A stretch of DNA of 64,000 nt from Aporrectodea caliginosa (Eukaryota > Annelida > Clitellata > Crassiclitellata > Lumbricidae): assembly GCA_020284085.1 (NCBI GenBank), contig JACEVL010000339.1:321501-385500 (forward strand), written 5' to 3'. This document shows positions 43,580 to 55,062 of this stretch, piece by piece; position 1 is the first letter of the stretch; each line of letters starts with the position of its first letter. A program made the position numbers and the translations under genes. Under the pieces are notes generated by a model. It was not told where the DNA came from. It ran no database searches and worked only from the letters and a program-made list of their open reading frames with translations.

Positions 43580-44134
43580 CTAATTACAATGGAAGCAACG
43601 GTTGTTGGGGCGTCGGCCAGCGATCGAACTTCTTAAACTGGTTCCATTGTTTCGTCTGTCCCAAGGATGCTGATACGTGGAGGGGTTACGCGGAGGTCTC
43701 ACTTCTGTTTGGTTCATACTCCCGGCTATGTTTTGATTGAATCTCATAAAATAATTCTCTACTTGACTCTGTCTTTGTTCTAAGGACTTCATTTGTTCTT
43801 TAATTTGTCTGCTTAACTGATCAATCGTCACTTCACTTTCTTTTATAGCTTTGGTCCTTCCGAACTGTCTCTCATGAGGATCCTCTTTGGTTCTGGTTCT
43901 CTGATTCACTTCTAAACGAGTGGCATATTGGCAAGCCAAATCTAGCGTGGTCGGTTCACGATCACGAACTCGAAGTGCTAGCTCCGGATCTATCAGTGCA
44001 TCCAGAAACGCATCGATGGCTACCATTTCGCTCATCTCCGTGGCGGCACCAGGATATGCTAATACCATTAGACGACGTATATCTTGCGCTAATGAGGGTA
44101 AGCCTTCTCCTTCTTTCTGTCGCCTAGTTCTCAA
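43580..44134 (-). pseudogene. Gag C-terminal half with a broken zinc knuckle
   Basis: It encodes a typical Gypsy-type Gag end: LPSLAQDIRRLMVLAYPGA, DAFLDALIDPELALRVRD, a Gln/Arg-rich linker and CFHCN, the start of a CCHC knuckle. An in-frame TAG falls inside the knuckle; the expected H and C lie just beyond it. The N-terminal part of Gag continues at 45.6-47.6 kb, beyond the hAT insertion. Confidence 0.75.
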
Positions 44135-44180
44135 CTGAGTTCTGTAAAGAGCAGTTTGGTCGGAACTACCATATCGAGCT

Positions 44181-45540
44181 CAGTGTGATTCAAGTTAACT
44201 GAAACTGAAACTGAAATGTCAGTTAACTGATTTATTTGATTTCAGTTAACTGGAACTGAAACTGAAACGGAAATGGCCAAGAAACTGAAACTAAATAGAA
44301 ACTGGAATGGCCAAAACTTTAATAGAAACTGAAATTCAAAAACTGAAATTCAATAACTGAAATTGATAGTTTGATGCATTAATTTGCCAATTTCAAATGT
44401 ACTTTATTTAGATCAATGCGTACTTACTTATCAATATGTATATCTATAAATATTCATATATCACTATCTTTTCTTGTCATCCTCGATGGTATTTTCATTT
44501 GTATAACGTCTATGTTTGTTTTATCCAGTGATCTCTAATAATAGTTACTAATACAAATCAGTGGTTTTATCGATTGGACGGAAGTTACCGAATATTTGTT
44601 TTTGAAATTGTTTTTGACTAATGAACAATTTCTGTAATAGTTTAGACTGTTTAAATATATCAAAATATTTCGCTATTTAAGTATTCATTATGAGTCATAG
44701 AAAATGAGAGAGCTCACCTGATTTAAATAACCATATACTTTCTTTCTAATGAAAACTCATTTACAAGTTTTACATAAGTGCAGTCAATATCGATTGGTGT
44801 AATTATGAATTAGAAATTTAGCCCTACCATTGGCTTCTATACACTACTAATAAATTACATACTTCCAGGTAAGTATAGGCTATACCACATAGAAAAGGCA
44901 AAACTGAACATTACTAGTGCAGTGCAAATGGCAGTTTATTCTGGAGTAGTTGAACCGAAGGTCAGATTTTTTTCTTAATCTCACATAGTTGACTAACTGC
45001 ATTTTTTATGCTATGGGGTAATATAGATTTACTAAGTAGTTTTAATTTCTCACAAGAAACATTTATTAGTACTACGCAGTCTGAGCAGTGAAAGATGATT
45101 TTCATTTGCCTTGTCTTTACTTTGGAAAAAACGCAACAACTGGCAATAACCGGTTATTGCCACTAACCCAACCTTGGTAGCTTGTAATATTTGTTAATCT
45201 ATTTCATTCATGACTATTCAGTAGCTGAGACTATCTAACTTTATGATGAAATGTGCTGTCATATAAAATTATGAATACATAATAGCAGTTTTTCATTAAG
45301 AAGTTACATGAGTGAACATGTTCATATCACGCATTGGCTCGTAAGTTTGCTTAACAACGTCAAAAACTGAAATAGAAATTGGCTGAAAACTGAAACTACA
45401 ATAGAAATTCAGTGAAAACTTTAACTGAAATAGAAACTGAAATCAGTCCGAAAAACTGTAATCGAAACTGGAATGAGGCTATTCCAGTTAACTGGAACTG
45501 AAACTGAAACTGAAATAAATCAAAAACTTTAATCACACTG
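44181..45540 (+). mobile_element. Non-autonomous hAT element (1,360 bp) inserted in the Gag frame
   Basis: Termini CAGTGTGATT and AATCACACTG are inverted repeats. The flanks are identical 8-bp ATCGAGCT target duplications (44,173-44,180 and 45,541-45,548). Subterminal arrays of GAAACTGAAACTG fill both ends. No transposase is encoded. TIR start, 8-bp TSD and subterminal repeats are hAT hallmarks. Removing element plus one duplication leaves the Gag frame continuous. Confidence 0.92.
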
Positions 45541-45610
45541 ATCGAGCTCGGAGCTTGGTTACCAGGTCATTCCATATGGTAACACCAGAGGGTCCAGAGG
45601 CATTGAATTC

Positions 45611-46135
45611 CTACAACACCTGCGAAGCGGTTCCTGTCAATGAGCACGTGAGCTGGCTCAAACGTTCCGAACTATCCCACAAGTTGTGTTTAGCACAAAT
45701 TTCGTACTTAGCTAGAAAAACTTCAATTGGAGATTTCCCGTCATACTTTTCGAGCTTTAGCCATTGTTTCGGCTTCATCGTCGATCTCTCACTGGACACT
45801 ACAAACGACGGCTCAGCCCCTGAAGCGGAAAACATCGGAGGACTCTCTTTAGTTTGAACCTTATCTGATTGTTTCTCATCACCGGATGGTTTACTCGCTT
45901 CATCGATAGTCTCGTGCCCCTGTACCCCGGTCTGACTAAGTGATGTCATCTTAGAAGCATGATTCATTGTTTGCAATTGCTGTGAATCCATAGGCGAACC
46001 ATGAATCGAATTCTCCAAATCTCTGCTAGCAGTGGATTGACAGATCTCTAACTCTAGTTTGTGTAGTCGTTGGTATGCTAACTGGTCCTGATGCTTTGCT
46101 TGTTCCAGCTCTGACGTTAGCTTTCTATCTGGCAA
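45611..46135 (-). pseudogene. Gag middle segment
   Basis: It ends WLKLEKYDGKSPIEVFLAKY and LSQLTCSLTGTASQVL at a TAG. This is a Gypsy-type capsid region ('F...L..YDG...FL..Y'). It continues in frame, apart from the single TAG, to the hAT insertion and on to 44,134. Stop codons mark it as decayed. Confidence 0.7.
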
Positions 46136-46164
46136 TAAAAGTTTGGCTATTATGATAATAGTAT

Positions 46165-46215
46165 AATCTGGTAGGGGCGCTATAACAAGTGTTCAAATAC
46201 AATACAATACAATGA
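46165..46215 (+). mobile_element. Short SINE/LINE 3' end inserted in Gag
   Basis: GGGGCGCTATAACAAGTGTT followed by (ACAAT)n is the shared retroposon 3' terminus. It separates the two Gag segments. Confidence 0.55.
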
Positions 46216-47640
46216 ATGGACCTACGACTTCAGAATCTTGATTGGTTCTTAGTGGAACATTATCTATTCTGATGGTTCTTTTTGACATCCTCTTTAAAGG
46301 ATCTAATGAGCATCTCATGTTCGCCAGAGTAGTATAGATAACTGGTAATTGTCTCGTCACATTCATTGCAGATTGAGTGACCACAGTTACTACAGCATCG
46401 TCCGGTCTAGGGTTGTTTATAAAGCAGGGTGATGGCTTGTTTTTTGAATGTACTTCATGACCAGCAACTGGATTCACCTTGTTTGAGAACACCGACTGTG
46501 ACAGAGTAGTTACATTGTCTCTAAGGCCAACAAATGGGTGATTCTCCCACATTTCAAAGTTTCTGTCATGTGTGCTCGATTGTTCACCCATGTTTCGATC
46601 GAAAGGGACGGAGGCGGCGGTTCGAGTGTCATTGTACGGCGACTGTGTGTGTGTTGGCTCGGTTCGATTTGAATGGGGAAACTTGTGGTGAGTATTTATT
46701 GATTTTTGTGAACTAGGAGGGTAGTTATTTTGTGTGGTAGTCGAAGATCGACTATTCTCTGGGGCAAGACCAAGTTGAACGGTTGTAACGGCAACCCGAG
46801 AATTAAATGTTGTATCCCCATAGCTTTCTTTATCTGAAACTGAACACTTAAAATCAGCAAAAGAGAGGTAGGATCTACTTAATAATTGATCGTCTAGCCT
46901 AGCATCCATACTCGTCCTACTTATATTCGGTGCTTGCTCAGTTGATTTCTGGGATCTTTCAGATTCTCTACCTATCTTACTTCTTGTTCCATCTGAACTT
47001 ATTTCTAGGCTTTCCAATCCTTTATCCTTTTCTAATTCAACCCACTGATTGGCCCCAAATTGCGCCAGTCCCCACTTATCAGTACCATTTTGTCGCGTTG
47101 TCCCCCCTGATCACTTGCCCCCAGGGAGAACAGTGCAGCTGCAGCCCCTAGTTCATCGGGCCTCCATTCCCCAGGTAGGGTGGCGACCTCCGGACCCCGG
47201 AACAACGTAGAACCAAAGAGTGGGAAGCTAGACTGGCCATGGATGAGGGAACCAAAATCGGTCGCCGTGGGAGCGGAACCCGACCCCTGTGAATTCTGTA
47301 AACCAGGAACGGACGTAGTTACCAGGTCGAGGCCCGAGGCGGTTTCAAGGCGGGACATTTCCGCGGTTCTCGAAGTGAGAACAACTGGGGCTCTCCCCAA
47401 GTCAGGGTCCTTATGGGTTCATAGCAGGTCTAACTGAGTTCCCATATCCTCCAAGCGTCCGACTACCCTATCCAATATTTCGCTATGTCTAACTGAAAGC
47501 AAGGCCAAGGCTGAAATCTGATAGCATATATCAGAATAGGTAACTTGGGATGGAGGGGACGACGTGTGGGAGTCCCTATCACTTATCCCCGGACAATCAG
47601 CGTCCTCCCCATTGACTCAAGATCGAACAGACATTATTCG
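46193..47640 (-). pseudogene. Gag N-terminal region, interrupted
   Basis: Two minus-strand open stretches (46,193-47,017 and 47,032-47,400, with further coding-like sequence to about 47,640) are Ser/Pro/Gln-rich and lie upstream of the recognisable capsid part in Gag order. Homology is weak here; assignment rests on position and continuity. AT-rich DNA with AATAAA to its right (47.65-48.3 kb) could be the 5' LTR, but no second LTR was found. Confidence 0.45.
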
Positions 47641-48419
47641 GCTGAGCCAGTAACTGATGATTTATTATTATCGCAAATTGAACAAAAGAAGTACATATAT
47701 ATGCTGTGATTATGTCTAATACTAAAAATTGCATTGAACTAAAACGACCTCACTGGTCTGTGAATTACCGCTTCGAGATTACTAATTTATTGTCTCACAG
47801 AAACATTAATCATCGGTTCCAGCTTCTTTTGGAACAAATACAAATCAAAGAGTCGGTTTTTAATAATCTGGCCAACACCTAAATTTCCTGTTCTTATCCT
47901 TACTTGTTCAATTTCCACAAAATGGCGGGAGCCCTAAGCTCTAGAGGGAAGCGTTACACAAACTCTACTAACGGGACCTTTGGCAAACCAAACAGCACGT
48001 AACGTGTTCAAATTACTGTTTAACATTAATTGCCAAACCATAAGAAACCCCTGAAAGTATTAATAGGCTACAACAGAGTTGATAGCTTCTTCAATTAGTT
48101 TTAGATCGAAATTTCCCTCTAAGACGCCATCTTCTTAAAACCAAAAACGAACAAGAACGACTGACGTCACTAACTGCTGCACACCAAAGATGACGCTGAC
48201 ATAGAAAGGGCCAATCACCAAAGGGGCGCTCCAATTTGCCGTACCGCTATTGGTGTAAATCACCGTTACGGAAAATGGGTCAGGAGTGCATTGTAACACT
48301 GATCCGTTGTGAGGCTCGGAGCTGACCCGAGTCTTCACAATACACCGCTATGCAAATATAAACAGCGACGATTAGCTCAATTATTATTGGTAGCTCATGA
48401 GAATATTCAATCATTTATT

Positions 48420-48880
48420 CATTCATTCAGAGCATTTATACAGCGCCTCTTCAAGAAGCTACTCAGAAGCGCTCCAGGCCCAGCCACGACTAAAGAAAAC
48501 AGACTTGAGGGACTTGCAGAACTGTACCGGATAGCTCACAAGTAAAGAGCGGAACTTAAGCGGGAGGTCATTCCAGATGGAAGGTCTCACAACCTAAAAA
48601 GCACGGCGCTGCTTAATAGCCAAGCGTGCCCGTGGAACTAGGAGCTCACCCCTCGTCGTAGAACGAAGCACCCGACGCGCTGCAACGTCGGACACTGGGC
48701 GGCAAAGATCAAGCAAGTAAGATGGAGCACAGCCAAGAACGCAGCGAGAAACCACAGCAGCAGTGCGGTGTGAGATCCGCTGATAGATAGGCAGCCAGTG
48801 CAACACATATATCGTAGAGCGCATCCTTTTGAGGCTGGCAGCACCTGCTGCAACGGGTCAAAACTCATGTTATTAAATCA
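48420..48880 (-). mobile_element. LINE ORF2 C-terminus with 3' end
   Basis: The minus strand reads VLHWLPIYQRISHRTAAVVS, then GCAPSYLLDLCRPV and a W-N-D-L-P segment. It ends at GGCGCTGTATAAATGC with a GAATGAATG tail. Typical CR1/L2-like terminus, truncated at 5'. Confidence 0.75.
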
Positions 48881-49394
48881 AACAGGATACTAAATCAAGC
48901 AGGCTATTAAATAAAACAAGTCTACCTGAGACCATAGTTAGCAAATAGTAAATTACTACGAAGAACTCTAATGGCTCAGCTCCAACCCAGCAGCCAAGAA
49001 GCATCACATGACCAATGACCTTAGTATTCAGAAAGTCACAATGACTACGATTAATGTCGCTAATGGTTTATCATCCAGTAGGCATGCTCGAGACCTTGGT
49101 ATACTAATTCAGGAGGTGTATGAGTTGCTGACCTACTACAAGTAGCTCCAGCAGTCCAAAGTTCAGCATACACATGGCATGCAAAGTACTTGCACTAATG
49201 ATTTTGTTTCTCTATAGCATAATCATAGTTTTTGAATGGGAGCATTACAACGACAACAAGCTCAATTCGTGAGGAGGTATATAAGTTGGAGAGAATTAGT
49301 AATGGACATATTCGTAAGGTCAGCATCTAGTAAGTATACTATATTATATATACCTATGCCAGTGATATGCAAACAAAACACCCAACAAATGTCT

Positions 49395-49650
49395 CGTGTG
49401 GTTTAACTCAAGTCCAGTAGACATCCTCATGTCAAGTATGCTCATGTCTATAGCATATTCGTGGCATCGAATATGCTGTAATACTAAAAATAACTCCAAA
49501 GGTTTAACTCAAGTCCAGTGAGCATACTCATGACAATAGCATGCAACAATGCTCACTATCATGTCTAATAAGCAAAATCCTGTCAGTACTCACAGCAAAA
49601 CTCAAAAGGTTTAACACAGGTCCAGTAAGCATACACGAGTCCAAAGTTTG
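49395..49650 (+). repeat. About three diverged 110-120-bp tandem repeats
   Basis: GGTTTAACTCAAGTCCAGTA recurs at about 49,400, 49,500 and 49,605, each followed by GCATACTCATG-like and CATAGCATG-like words. No coding content. Confidence 0.6.
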
Positions 49651-49716
49651 CAGATATAACAAAGATAGCTAACATGAGCGGCATGACAGTAATCATAGAT
49701 CATCCTAGATATAGAA

Positions 49717-49903
49717 CAACGACCCGAGATGTACACTGTATAAAGATTATCGGACATCATCCTGAGTTATTGACATGAGAAGTCGTGTGAGGTTGATGAA
49801 ATTAATGTCTATTACTCTATTGAGTTCCTTTCACGACTTATCATGTCATTATCCCATAATGATGTCCGATAATCTTCATACGATGTACATCTCGGGTCGT
49901 TGG
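49717..49903. repeat. Long inverted repeat (about 75-bp arms, 38-bp loop)
   Basis: CAACGACCCGAGATGTACA and AAGATTATCGGACATCAT on the left are matched by their reverse complements on the right. The match continues into TGACATGA and AAGTCGTG, and the arms are about 85-90% complementary. It could be a fold-back MITE or a hairpin transcript precursor. Confidence 0.85.
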
Positions 49904-49909
49904 TCGTTG

Positions 49910-50690
49910 AATAGGTAGGCTATATTCATGAAAATGCTGTGCAATGATACTCACGACAAATGACTCCAATGATTTAGTTAGTATCACGCATACATATAGG
50001 CATGCATACATACATATAAAGCAGTGCATATTCTAACGGATTTTGACTACTGGGAAAAAGTCTGCCACGACTAGTGGGTCTGAGGAGCGTTGATAGCTCA
50101 CCCAGCGGGGTCTGGGGCTCCAGCCGACAACGCATTTTTGAGCATTTGCTGCCAAATGGAGCTCATCTTAGCCACTTTATTTTACCAAATTTGCTTTTAA
50201 TTATTATACATAGGCCTAGCCCTATTTTTAAGTCATTCATAGAAGTTTGAAAATATGATACAATAAGTTCAATCATACCACCAAAATAATTTATATTAAT
50301 AAGTCAATGACAGGCTGAGTGACTGTGGGTGGTCCAGTGGAAGAGCTTCAGCTACAGCAAACAATGATAGCTTTAACTTCAGCAAACACGGCCAACTTCA
50401 TTTTTAAATGTAGTTGCGCAAAGGAAACAAGAAAACCCCATAGCACATACACATACTAACTCTGATCACAATACTATCACTTGCATGGTGTATCCTGTAG
50501 TCAGCCAATGGGAATAGGAGAATAATTAGACCAACAGCGATTCGATTTTCAGATAATGTCTCATTCGCTGAATATTTAGAATTAGAAGTTAATAATTTAA
50601 TATTGTAAACTAACATTGAAAGTAGAGTATATTACCTGGAACAACTCATCAAGACTACTGGGACAAATCCTAAAACTACTAGGGCAAAAT
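49910..50690. other. No gene seen
   Basis: AT-rich sequence with short microsatellite runs; no recognisable exons or elements. Confidence 0.35.
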
Positions 50691-50779
50691 GCTAAACTAC
50701 TGGGACATTTGTACCAGTAGTAATACATTTAAAATATACACTGGTATAAAAATAGATACATGTATACATAATTACTTAG

Positions 50780-51005
50780 CATATACATGCATACATACAC
50801 ACAGAGACACACACATACAAACACCAGACGTACATGAACGCACGCACGCACACATCCACGCGCACAGACGCAAACACGCACACACATGCGCACACGCGCA
50901 CCCGAGCATGCACACTCGCACACACACACACGCACACATACATGCATGCATACATATATATGCATAAAAACACAAATACACACATACGTAGACACATGCA
51001 TACAA
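50780..51005 (+). repeat. CA/CATA/CGCA microsatellite
   Basis: Alternating (CA)n, (CATA)n, (CGCA)n and (CATG)n runs; apparent open frames on both strands are by-products. Confidence 0.9.
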
Positions 51006-51512
51006 ACTTCCATGATACCTACATACGCGAACACTTAATTCATGCAGGACAAATGCCCACAGTTTCTAAATGAAAAACGCATGAAACAGATTGATATGTG
51101 ATTAGCAGTAAATGTTACACACACTATAATTACACTGGCTGTACAATGTTACATATTAGAATAAGCAGTTTAGTGTACACGCCATGAAAATATACCATAA
51201 ATTTCTACATTTCTTCCCTCCACACCTACCAGGCTTATAACCTTTCCACAAAATATAATTAGGATCAAAATCACCTCTGACCTCACGTTTTATAGCCAGG
51301 CCATGGCACATGCCCCACTGTGACGATACGCATGGTTACAATTGTAATTAAAATTGTTATCTCTATTTTGCATAGATTATCTCGAACAGAAGCAAACCAG
51401 AGGCCACTACATGCTAGCTTAAACAATGTCAAAGTTCACCAAGTAAAACTTTACAACTAATAAGATGATTAATAACGTGTTTGGGCAGTAATCAACAACC
51501 GTAATTAACAAC

Positions 51513-53435
51513 CAGTGGCGGATCCAGGGTTGCTTGCACGGGGAGGGGGGGGCAAGGGATATTTCTGAGGGGCGCCATGTTCTAGCGTAAATATTGTAAT
51601 TGACTTTAAACAATTATAGTAGCCTATGTTTGAAATAATGCCATTATGTTTAGTAATGTAGTAGACCATTAGTATGGTTATACTATTCTAAATAAAACTT
51701 TCAAAATGGCAAAATTTTCGAGGACATAATGTCGCAAATTCGTCAAGCATAAATATGAATTTTTTCTACGAGGCTTCATCAGTGTAAAGCGATAAATACT
51801 AGCTTAGAGTCAATAGCTCCAGTCAGTTCTTTTTCGATTGATATTTGGCCTAATGCTTGTCTAGACAGATGTTCATTTAATCGTCTTGGTGGATCGCAAG
51901 TAACTTTTGATTATTTTCAATCTGCTACAAGTTCTTTCTGCAGTAGCCGACGTAACAGAAAGAGTGAGATATAGGCTACATGCATTTAATACATGTATTA
52001 AAATACTAATAGATTAAGTAGGGCATTGGTTCGCAGCCTCTTTCAGATCACGGCACCCTTACTAATGAAATGGCAGATTAGTTGCACCCCTGACCTATTC
52101 ATCTATTTGTCATCGAGTTAGTTCTTTATTTTACTGACAAGCAACTTTCCTTGTACTCAACTGAAGGGTTGCGACAATGCGACTATATCTACACTACTTT
52201 AACTTTAAAAAAATGATTATTAGGCCTATGTTAGTAGTGATAATTTAAGAACATTTTTTACATATAAGGCTGCACAAATGTTATGGTTCTACGGTTTCTA
52301 CCATTCTGCCACCCAGCCACGGCAGCCCTTGAGCAGGTTCACGGCACCATTGAGTGCCGCCACAGCCAGGCTTGGTAGCACTGGATTCGGGAGTTATTAT
52401 CAAGTGTCTGTGAGTCTGTGACTGTTTCAATGCAAGTGATTTGATCAGTGGCGTAGCTAGGTACTTTGACGCCCGAGGCAAGTAATGGCAAGAGCGGCAG
52501 AGCCGCTAATAGAAATTTCGAATTTTAACGAAACACAGAGTTATTGAAAAGTTAAGCCTATGTTTTGAGCATTAATTGATTATATGAATATGTGGGTCTT
52601 ACCAGACTCCGAACTGTTCTATCCTTGATAGCTGAAAAGTCTTTGCGAACTTCAGCAAAATTTAATGAAGCAGCTAGTTTATTCTGGCTAATCAAACTGC
52701 CGTGGCCTGCTAGATTCAAAGACCTGTTCATCTGAAATTGCTGAGGAATCAGTGCTCCTAAAAAATAGCTGCCCTGAACTCCATAGGTTTTAATACGTTG
52801 AATATAGACTAGTATATACTACATGTAGTATTATAGTATAGAGATATGTAAAGATGTAGTTCGGAGTTTCTTCTGCGTTATCGTCCCTCTTGCGTTCTCC
52901 CTTTTCGCGACCTTCCTCCGCTCCTCTCCTCCTTGATTCTCCCCTTCTTCCTCGCATTGCTCCTTCGTATCGCCCCCTCACACACGACCCTCCCCGCCTG
53001 CGGCCCTGCCTGCCGTACGATGCCCACCCAGCTCTATATGACTGAGCTGGTATGCGGCCCTGCTGCAGGGGTCATGTGAAGGCCGGTTCCCTTGTCGTCT
53101 GTGTTCGGATGAGCCAGATGGTAGCGGTAGGCGCTGCCTGGGGATGATTCACAGGCGAAAGGGTGGCGATTAGGCTGGTCACCCTTGGCTGTTGAACCGA
53201 GGTGTTAGATCCAAGATGGCGGCTTGCCCGACACAGTGCATCGAGTGACATTTGTCGTGTTTAGGCCATCATTAAAAGTAAGGGCGCAGATGATAAAATG
53301 TCTGTAAAAATTTAATTTTGTCGCCCCTTTGTCCACCATTACTACGGGTTTGGTCTTGAGGGGCGCCGGAATACAACCAGGAGGGGCACGGGGGGGGCGG
53401 TTCGCCCCCCGGGCCTATGGCTAAATCCGCCACTG
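51513..53435 (+). mobile_element. hAT-type element (1,923 bp) with intact ends and 8-bp target duplication
   Basis: The left end CAGTGGCGGATCCAG and the right end (reverse complement CAGTGGCGGATTTAG) are inverted. Both flanks read TTAACAAC (51,505-51,512 and 53,436-53,443). No transposase frame survives. Inside, CAGTGGCGTAGCTAGG at 52,446 looks like the end of a second, nested hAT. Non-autonomous or decayed copy. Confidence 0.9.
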
Positions 53436-53959
53436 TTAACAACTGTGGTAGCTACACAATTTTGACTGATAAAATTAGTTAAATGAGACATTCTTTTTCA
53501 AAAGTAATCAAAGCTAGTCATCAAACTAGAAAATCACTAAATTTAGTTAGCTACGTTTTTAATTGCATTTAAATCGAGAGCTTTCATGTTGAACACTAAG
53601 TAAATTGTTTTTATTGTCCCAAAATTATTTTACTGTAACAGTTGACAAAACCGCTTGTTAGATAGTTATTCCATTTGCAGCCCATTATTATGAATTTATA
53701 AAGTGACAATCGGTCGATGTAAAGAAAAGTTCAGACATGGTCGTATCGATGAGCGAGATTAACCAGATTCCAGATCAGAGGAAGGTACTTCTGCGATCTT
53801 TGTTGAACTAATCTCAATCAGCTCAGTTCTTTGCGGATCAACCTGTTAAAAAACGGTAAATTTAACCAGATCAACACAACTGCACGTCATAATTGGTGTC
53901 AAGATCATTACTTAGTAAATGAAGCAAAATCCGTTCGTGATCGGGTGCATTGCTCAATG

Positions 53960-54345
<386 letters not shown>

Positions 54346-54933
54346 ACCATATCAACAATCACTACTACAGGACCAATATTTGTTTGGAAATAACTGGACA
54401 TCAATGCTTAGTTATATGAGTGATATGTACCGTAAGCAACGGTTTGCCTAGAACTTGCATATTGATTATTGATCTAAACTTGAGGTGGTCAGTTATGAAT
54501 GTGATAATACGACGTCATAAGGCCATCGAATAACTCCTCCCAACAACAGTTACTGTCTAAGGAAACACAGAGGGTAAAAATTATTGTTAAAACTGCTACA
54601 AACCAGGACGTTTACCCATATTAGTCTTCGGTCTCTGAGACGTTTTCTTATTCTCTCTTCTACTATTAGGTGTGAAGCATACACAAGCGAATTATTAAAC
54701 TTCTCAGGACAGTCAACGCTGGTCCACATTGCTAGTTAGCCTATAGCAAATATGATATTCAGACCTTTCGTTGGCACGGTGAGTGCGAACTTGTGACGCA
54801 ATACAGGTGTCTCTTCACTGTCCTCCTTCTGTCTTCCTCCAGGAGGTCTTCGCAGTAGTAACGCGTGCGCCTGAAGTAGTGAAGCACTATTTCACCCAAC
54901 CATGTTTGTCGTTGGACCTAATGGTTTGAGATT
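54346..54933. other. No gene seen; interval before the Polinton
   Basis: No exon, terminal inverted repeat or polymerase N-terminal coding recognised. Confidence 0.35.
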
Positions 54934-55022
54934 AGAGGTCTGCGGGTAAGGCATTTTTGCTACCCGACCCGTACCCGTAATGCAGAACCGCTACCCGACC
55001 CGTACCCGACCCGTAAAGTAGT
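54934..55022 (+). repeat. ACCCG-rich repeat abutting the polymerase frame
   Basis: TACCCGACCCGTACCCG units occur several times after AGAGGTCTGCGGGTAAGGC. This looks like the subterminal array of a small DNA transposon. It is read in frame into the polymerase ORF, suggesting that the 5' part of the polymerase gene was cut or overwritten here. Confidence 0.5.
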
Positions 55023-55062
55023 TGAGGCTGAACCTAATTTCAAATCAAAGACTGAAATCATT

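Noticed and set aside
47650..48300. 5' LTR of the Gypsy-type relic
   Set aside because: Position, AATAAA and a TGTTAC-like start fit, but no second LTR or clear primer-binding site could be shown, so it is not listed as a feature.
50689..51073. Cys-rich and His/Thr-rich small proteins on both strands
   Set aside because: All arise from the CA/CATA microsatellite.
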